A stretch of DNA of 33,085 nt, from the NCBI GenBank assembly GCA_903865885.1, contig CAIPLJ010000071.1:1-33085 (forward strand). The letters run 5' to 3'. Shown here in pieces: positions 28,087 through 33,085 of this stretch. Under the pieces are notes generated by a model. It was not told the origin of the DNA, made no database searches, and saw only the letters and a program-made list of their open reading frames with translations. The position numbers and the translations under genes were made by a program. This DNA comes from an uncultured Actinomycetes bacterium (GTDB lineage Bacteria > Actinomycetota > Actinomycetes > Nanopelagicales > Nanopelagicaceae). Positions within the stretch are counted from its first letter, which is position 1; each line of letters begins with the position of its first letter.

Positions 28087-28623
28087 TTACTCTGGCTTGT
28101 CTTCGGTAACAGCTTCGGTTACTACGACATCTTCTGTAGTCACAACTTCAGCTGGAACCTCTGCCGCAACTTCAACCGCAGCTGGCTCGGACACAACCAC
28201 TGGTGCTTCTTCAATAACAGGTGCCGCAATAACTTCCGCAACAGGTGTTGAAAGAATTCCATCGCCGTAACCAACAACGCCATCACGCTTTTCGCGAATC
28301 TTTGCAGCCTTACCGCGAAGATCGCGGAGGTAGTAGAGCTTTGCACGACGAACATCGCCCTTAGTAACAAGTTCGATCTTCTCAATAACTGGAGTGTGTA
28401 CTGGGAATGTGCGCTCTACGCCAACGCCGTAAGAGACCTTACGGATTGTGAAAGTTTCGCGGACTCCATCGCCTTGGCGACCGATAACGATTCCCTGGAA
28501 TACCTGAAGACGTGACTTGCTACCTTCGATAACACGGACGTGAATCTTGAGCTCATCGCCTGCGCGGAACTGTGGGATGTCCTTACGAAGTGAGGCTGCA
28601 TCTACGACGTCGAGAATGTTCAT
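28087..28623 (-). CDS. rplS: 50S ribosomal protein L19 with an extended acidic C-terminal tail
   Basis: [71 protein letters not shown] and [22 protein letters not shown]; then about 60 residues rich in Ala/Val/Glu/Pro. Confidence 0.95.
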   Translation of the reverse strand: MNILDVVDAASLRKDIPQFRAGDELKIHVRVIEGSKSRLQVFQGIVIGRQGDGVRETFTIRKVSYGVGVERTFPVHTPVIEKIELVTKGDVRRAKLYYLRDLRGKAAKIREKRDGVVGYGDGILSTPVAEVIAAPVIEEAPVVVSEPAAVEVAAEVPAEVVTTEDVVVTEAVTEDKPE

Positions 28624-28664
28624 GGTTATTCCTGTTCATTACCAAATTAACTTGCGCTAATTGA

Positions 28665-28681
28665 GCACGGTATCGCCGTGC
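28665..28681 (-). promoter_or_regulatory. Short perfect hairpin in the rplS 5' leader
   Basis: On the mRNA strand: GCACGG-CGATA-CCGTGC, about 40 nt upstream of the rplS ATG; no U-tract follows. Confidence 0.4.
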
Positions 28682-28742
28682 AGACTGCGTATCTTGCCAC
28701 AGAAGGGGGGCCAGACGTAAATCGGCTAATCTAGGGTAGAAA

Positions 28743-29507
28743 TTACGCGTGGAGATTGAGGAAGGATTCAAGCTCTGCATAGAGGGTCGATCCCGCCGCA
28801 AGGGTGGTCATATAGGGCGCTTGGCCATAGAGACCAAAACGTGCACCTGCCTCGGTGGCAACCAAACTCGCTGCAGCCCAATCCCACTCTTTGAGTCCAT
28901 CTTCGTAATACGCATCCAACGCGCCCATTGCAACGTGACAGATATCAACTGCTGCTGCTCCATTGCGGCGAATATCTCGAATAATTGGAAGCATCCGTCC
29001 AACGTTCTCAATCTGGCGAATGCGATGTGAAACATCGTATTGAAAACCAGTTCCGATAAACGCTCGGTTTAACTCAATAGGTTCGTTTACCTTTATTTTT
29101 TTACCATTAAAAAATGCGCCGCCACCTCGAGTTGCCCACCAGGTTGAATTGATTGTGGGCGCAGTAACGACTCCGACAACTGAGCCCTCACTATCTTTGG
29201 CCGCGATAGAGACATTCCACCCAGGTAATCCATAGAAATAATTGACGGTTCCATCGAGTGGATCAATAACCCAAGTGATTCCGGACTTACTTTCGATTGC
29301 AGCACCTTCTTCGCCGATCATTCCATCATCGGGGCGGGCTGCAAGAAGTGATTGCACGATAAATTTTTCGGCCTTTTTATCCATCTGAGTGACGATATCG
29401 ATGGCGGTGGACTTCTCTTCGATTTCGAATGCGGGAGGGCGATCCATCAGCAGGGCGCCTGCATCTGCCCCTACCTTTCGCGCTAATTCGAGCAACTCCT
29501 CATACAT
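28743..29507 (-). CDS. Inositol monophosphatase family protein
   Basis: IGEEGAAIESKSGITWVIDPLDGTVNYFYGLPGWNVSIA and EWDWAAASLVATEAGARF. Confidence 0.93.
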   Translation of the reverse strand: MYEELLELARKVGADAGALLMDRPPAFEIEEKSTAIDIVTQMDKKAEKFIVQSLLAARPDDGMIGEEGAAIESKSGITWVIDPLDGTVNYFYGLPGWNVSIAAKDSEGSVVGVVTAPTINSTWWATRGGGAFFNGKKIKVNEPIELNRAFIGTGFQYDVSHRIRQIENVGRMLPIIRDIRRNGAAAVDICHVAMGALDAYYEDGLKEWDWAAASLVATEAGARFGLYGQAPYMTTLAAGSTLYAELESFLNLHA

Positions 29508-29569
29508 AAGTGAAGTCTAAAGGGTCTAACTCTCGAGAAAATACCACCCCATCGGATATTCTCACCCTC

Positions 29570-30406
29570 ATGAGTGAGCTTCGATTTACCGGCAAGTCTG
29601 AAGATGGAAACCATCTCGCACTTGTCGATGGCGAGGGGAATAATTTTTCAGTTCGTATCAGTGACACTCTTCGCGCCACAGTAAATCAGCCGCGACTCTC
29701 ATCTGTTCCTTCATCTGATGCAGTCGAGACAATCTCTGTCAAAGAGATACAACGACGTCTTCGCGCAGGTGAAAGCTTCGAACAGATTGCTCGTGAAGGT
29801 CAGACTACTGTCGATAAAATTGAGCGTTTCTCTGGCCCGATCATGCAAGAGCGCGAATACATTCTTGCGCGTGCACGCGAATTAGTAATGCGCAAAGATG
29901 CTCATCGCGCAGACCTTACTTTTGTTGAAGTTGTGCAATCAAAACTTGCACCACGTGGGGTCGATACAGATCAAATTTCCTGGAACACCTGGCGCCTGCT
30001 CGATGGCACATGGCATATCGAACTTCACTATCCCAATCGTGATGGAAATGGTCTTGCTACTTGGATCTTCGATCTTGCGCGTCGCGCACTCGATGCCGCA
30101 GATGACAATGGCGCTTGGCTTATCGACGAAGATGCCCCAGTTCGCGTTATGACTCCTGGCATCATTCACTCCGAGCAATCACACCCTTCACGTCTTGAAG
30201 AACCAAAGAGTGATGCGCAGATTCCTCGCATTGCAGATCTCTTTGAAGAGCCAGAAGTCAAAGCTGAGACCCCGCGCCTTGCCGTGATTCGTGAAGCGCC
30301 ATCAGTGACAGATTCTCAAGATGGAATCACAGCACGCGCCAAAGTGCCTTCGTGGGATGAAATTATGTTTGGCCGTAAATCAGAAGAGCTACCTGAAGAT
30401 AATTAA
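29570..30406 (+). CDS. sepH: SepH-like septation protein (DUF3071)
   Basis: MSELRFTGKSEDGNHLALVDGEGNNFSVRISDTLRATV, then HTH-like VKEIQRRLRAGESFEQIAREGQTTVDKIERFSGPIMQEREYI; adjacent to an inositol monophosphatase gene as in other actinobacteria. Confidence 0.9.
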   Translation: MSELRFTGKSEDGNHLALVDGEGNNFSVRISDTLRATVNQPRLSSVPSSDAVETISVKEIQRRLRAGESFEQIAREGQTTVDKIERFSGPIMQEREYILARARELVMRKDAHRADLTFVEVVQSKLAPRGVDTDQISWNTWRLLDGTWHIELHYPNRDGNGLATWIFDLARRALDAADDNGAWLIDEDAPVRVMTPGIIHSEQSHPSRLEEPKSDAQIPRIADLFEEPEVKAETPRLAVIREAPSVTDSQDGITARAKVPSWDEIMFGRKSEELPEDN

Positions 30407-30407
30407 A

Positions 30408-31487
30408 TTACTTCTGCGCCGTAAGCAATGGCACAGAACTTTCAATAGCTGAATCTCCGCCGTGATGGCCAATCATTGCGCCCTCTTTATCGCTGCGCTC
30501 TGGATCGAGTAGAACAATATTCTCTTGGGCAATCGCAATCACATCTCCTGCGCGCTCTGATGCATCCAGTGAAACCTTCGACCCAAAGAGACCTGCATCT
30601 ATTGCACTCTGTCGCGTATGCATCCTTACCTTTGATCCCAATGCAGATTCCCAACGTGAGACGACTTCAGATGCTGAATTAGGGTTTGCTGCACTTAGAT
30701 AGAGATGACGTGCTCGTGGTTCGCCGGCGATTACTGCAATATCTTTCAGCAAATCGTTTTCCTGTCCAAGAATGATCTTCTCCCCAACATTGATCATTCC
30801 GTGATCGGCTGTCAGCCAGATACGTGTGCCCGTAGGAACTTTTGCAATGAGATCTGCCGCAAGTTGATCTACCGCGCCAAGGGCTGCAAGCCATTTATCT
30901 GACCCAACGCCATCTGAATGACCAGCAGAATCTAAATCGTTTACATAGAGATAGACAAAAGATGGTGATTGCGACAGCGCAGAAATTGTCTCTGAGATTA
31001 AATCTGGTGCGATATTGGCGCCCTTGTAGTGAGCCCCGCGAAATACCGCACGAGTAAATCCTGTATTTTCATAGCGCTTGGCTGCAACATGTGTTGTTGT
31101 AATTCCAGCAGCTACCGCGCGTTCAAAGAGTGTAGGAACTGGTTGCCACATCACCGGATCTACGCGTTCATCCCACTTGAGCGTATTGAGAATGCGACCA
31201 CCACTACGCGGAACTTGCACCGTATAGCCGAGCATTCCATGTGCACCAGGCATTTCACCTGTTGTCAGCGTTGCAAGGCTTGTCGCAGTCGTGCTGGGGA
31301 AAGACGTTGTAACACTTCCTCGAGATTGCATACGTGCAAGTGTGGGAGCTGCATCTGCGAACTGAGTCAGAACATCGGCACCAAGTCCATCGACGAGAAA
31401 GAGAATTTCGCGACCTGTGGGACTTTCACCACAGTTGATTGAATCCTGCGCAGTCGTTAAACCCAAACTCGAGAAGATTGAAGGCAT
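30408..31487 (-). CDS. Alkaline phosphatase superfamily, type I phosphodiesterase/nucleotide pyrophosphatase
   Basis: EILFLVDGLGADVL, TTSFPSTTATSLATLTTGEMPGAHGMLGY, YLYVNDLDSAGHSDG, IWLTADHGMINV. Start could be 31487 (MPSIFSSLG) or 31505. Confidence 0.88.
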   Translation of the reverse strand: MPSIFSSLGLTTAQDSINCGESPTGREILFLVDGLGADVLTQFADAAPTLARMQSRGSVTTSFPSTTATSLATLTTGEMPGAHGMLGYTVQVPRSGGRILNTLKWDERVDPVMWQPVPTLFERAVAAGITTTHVAAKRYENTGFTRAVFRGAHYKGANIAPDLISETISALSQSPSFVYLYVNDLDSAGHSDGVGSDKWLAALGAVDQLAADLIAKVPTGTRIWLTADHGMINVGEKIILGQENDLLKDIAVIAGEPRARHLYLSAANPNSASEVVSRWESALGSKVRMHTRQSAIDAGLFGSKVSLDASERAGDVIAIAQENIVLLDPERSDKEGAMIGHHGGDSAIESSVPLLTAQK

Positions 31488-31537
31488 GATTTGCGACAAA
31501 TGCACAGCCCTATCTTCTCACGAGTATTGTTGCCACC

Positions 31538-32446
31538 ATGAACTCGTATGAATTCGTTCCATCGCCAGAGGTTGCTGCAGCCCTTGCCTCAGGAAAGCCA
31601 GTTGTTGCACTTGAATCAACGATTATTAGCCACGGCCTTCCTCGCCCTTCAAATCTTGAGGTAGCGCGCGAAGTCGAATCCATTGTTCGAGCACATGGTG
31701 CAACACCTGCCACTATTGCAATTCTCGATGGCAAGGTATGTATCGGACTTACAGATGAACAACTTATTGCTATTGCGAATCGAGATGACATCGCTAAAGC
31801 TTCAAGCCGAGATTTAGCAATCATCACTGCGACAGGAAAATCTGCTGCAACCACTGTTGCTGCTACTGCTCATCTTGCAGTCTTAGCTGGCATTCATATC
31901 TTTGCTACAGGTGGACTCGGTGGCGTACATCGTGGAGCCAATGAATCATTCGATGAATCCGCAGATCTGACTGCGCTCTCTGACCTCGATATCACCGTCG
32001 TCTGCGCGGGAGTTAAATCAATCCTTGATGTCGGAGCGACTTTAGAAAGACTTGAAACCCTTGCTATCGGCTTGGTCGGTTATAAGACCACTCACTTCCC
32101 CGGTTTCTATCTCACAGACTCCGGTTTTACTATCGAACATCAAGTGAATTCAGCAGATGAGATTGCTCAGATCATTAAAGCTCGTCACGCTCTGAAGACT
32201 GACCTACATGCGCTCATTGTTGCCAATCCAGTTCTCAAAGAGATGGATCGCACCCGTCACGATGTAATTCTCAAGAGTGGACTCGCAGGGGCGGCTAAGA
32301 ATGGAATTATCGGTAAAGCTGTTACGCCTTACTTACTTGAGCATTTCCATACAGCATCTGAAGGTGAATCACTCAAGGTCAATATTGAGATCATTAAATC
32401 CAACTCTGCGCTGGCAGCCGATATCGCTGTTGCGGTAGCTAAGTAG
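31538..32446 (+). CDS. psuG: Pseudouridine-5'-phosphate glycosidase
   Basis: VVALESTIISHGLPRPSNLEVAREVESIVRAHGATPATIAILDGKVCIGL, FATGGLGGVHRGA, SILDVGATLERLET, GLVGYKTTHFPGFYLTDSG. Confidence 0.95.
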   Translation: MNSYEFVPSPEVAAALASGKPVVALESTIISHGLPRPSNLEVAREVESIVRAHGATPATIAILDGKVCIGLTDEQLIAIANRDDIAKASSRDLAIITATGKSAATTVAATAHLAVLAGIHIFATGGLGGVHRGANESFDESADLTALSDLDITVVCAGVKSILDVGATLERLETLAIGLVGYKTTHFPGFYLTDSGFTIEHQVNSADEIAQIIKARHALKTDLHALIVANPVLKEMDRTRHDVILKSGLAGAAKNGIIGKAVTPYLLEHFHTASEGESLKVNIEIIKSNSALAADIAVAVAK

Positions 32447-32450
32447 ATCT

Positions 32451-33085
32451 ATGGGCGCCAAAGTCTTATGTATTGGCGATGTCATGCTCGATGTCGTAAC
32501 AAAGATTGATGTGATGCCTTCGCAGATCAATTATGGAAGTGACACCCCAGCAAAAATTTCAACTCATGGTGGAGGCGCCGCAGGAAATGTAGCGTCATGG
32601 CTTACTCGCACAGATGCTCAGGCCACAATCGTGGGCCATGTGGGCGATGATGCTGCAGGTTCTGCTCTTGTAACAGAGTTTGATCAACTGGGCGTTGCGC
32701 ATCACAACTTAGTCATTGATGAAGGTCACTCTGGCGTTGTTGTCGTGTTGGTAGATCCCACTGGAGAGCGCACCATGTTTCCCGATAATGGCGCTAACTC
32801 TGGTCTGCATATTGGCGATCTTCCAGATCTTGCCGAATATAACGCGGTATACATCTCGGGATATTCACCGCTTGATCCTCTCTCCTTGACGGGAATCAAA
32901 GCGATGATTTCCAAGATTCGTGAAGCATCTATTCCTATCTACTTCGATCCAGCATCAGTTGGTGGAATGAAAGAGGTTGCAATCGCTGAAGTGCAATCTT
33001 GGTTACCTCTCATGAACGTTTTACTTCTCAATGAAGAAGAGGCTATTTATCTCTCGGGGCAAAGTGATATTGAGAAAGCGCTCAA
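32451..33085 (+). CDS. psuK: PfkB-family carbohydrate kinase, probable pseudouridine kinase (partial, runs off the window end)
   Basis: Translation from ATG 32451: MGAKVLCIGDVMLDVVTKIDVMPSQINYGSDTPAKISTHGGGAAGNVASW, a PfkB N-terminal signature; follows psuG. Open at the window edge, so absent from the ORF track. Confidence 0.82.
   Translation, partial: MGAKVLCIGDVMLDVVTKIDVMPSQINYGSDTPAKISTHGGGAAGNVASWLTRTDAQATIVGHVGDDAAGSALVTEFDQLGVAHHNLVIDEGHSGVVVVLVDPTGERTMFPDNGANSGLHIGDLPDLAEYNAVYISGYSPLDPLSLTGIKAMISKIREASIPIYFDPASVGGMKEVAIAEVQSWLPLMNVLLLNEEEAIYLSGQSDIEKAL

Noticed and set aside
31029-31442. 137-aa plus-strand Cys-rich ORF
   Set aside because: Antisense to the phosphodiesterase gene; the Cys content arises from the opposite-strand codon pattern.
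1-33085. CRISPR arrays, transposases, integrases, toxin-antitoxin or phage modules
   Set aside because: No regularly spaced direct repeats were seen, and all sizeable ORFs are assigned to chromosomal functions.
1-33085. tRNA or rRNA genes
   Set aside because: Intergenic gaps are short and no cloverleaf-like or rRNA-like sequence was recognised; a tRNAscan/Infernal run would be decisive.

Overview
The window reads as a gene-dense chromosomal segment from an actinobacterium. Class II DAHP synthase, a PknB-type kinase with four PASTA repeats, SepH, and the rplS-lepB-rnhB-yraN-comM-dprA gene order all fit that. The compact layout suggests a streamlined, possibly freshwater Nanopelagicales-like genome, but that placement is inference. 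I see no CRISPR array, transposon, phage module, rRNA or tRNA. The main accessory content is a two-part carotenoid locus: crtA-like, cruF-like, GT2 and crtD-like genes at about 2.0-6.1 kb, and crtE-crtI-crtB at about 7.6-11.1 kb. The two parts are separated by an opposite-strand metF and CDP-alcohol phosphotransferase pair. No lycopene cyclase is visible, so the locus predicts an acyclic, hydroxylated, ketolated and glycosylated carotenoid. That combination, which resembles the spheroidenone pathway with CruF in place of CrtC, is the best candidate for an under-described system here. Second is a TPP-riboswitch-like RNA directly upstream of a PnuC-family transporter (probable PnuT) whose 3' end overlaps a small P-loop kinase gene. 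Other points of interest are an aquaporin-arsC pair, a motif cluster upstream of a TetR gene, an acidic tail on L19, and overlapping convergent gene ends with no room for terminators. Everything is from reading the sequence and supplied ORFs; no homology search was run.
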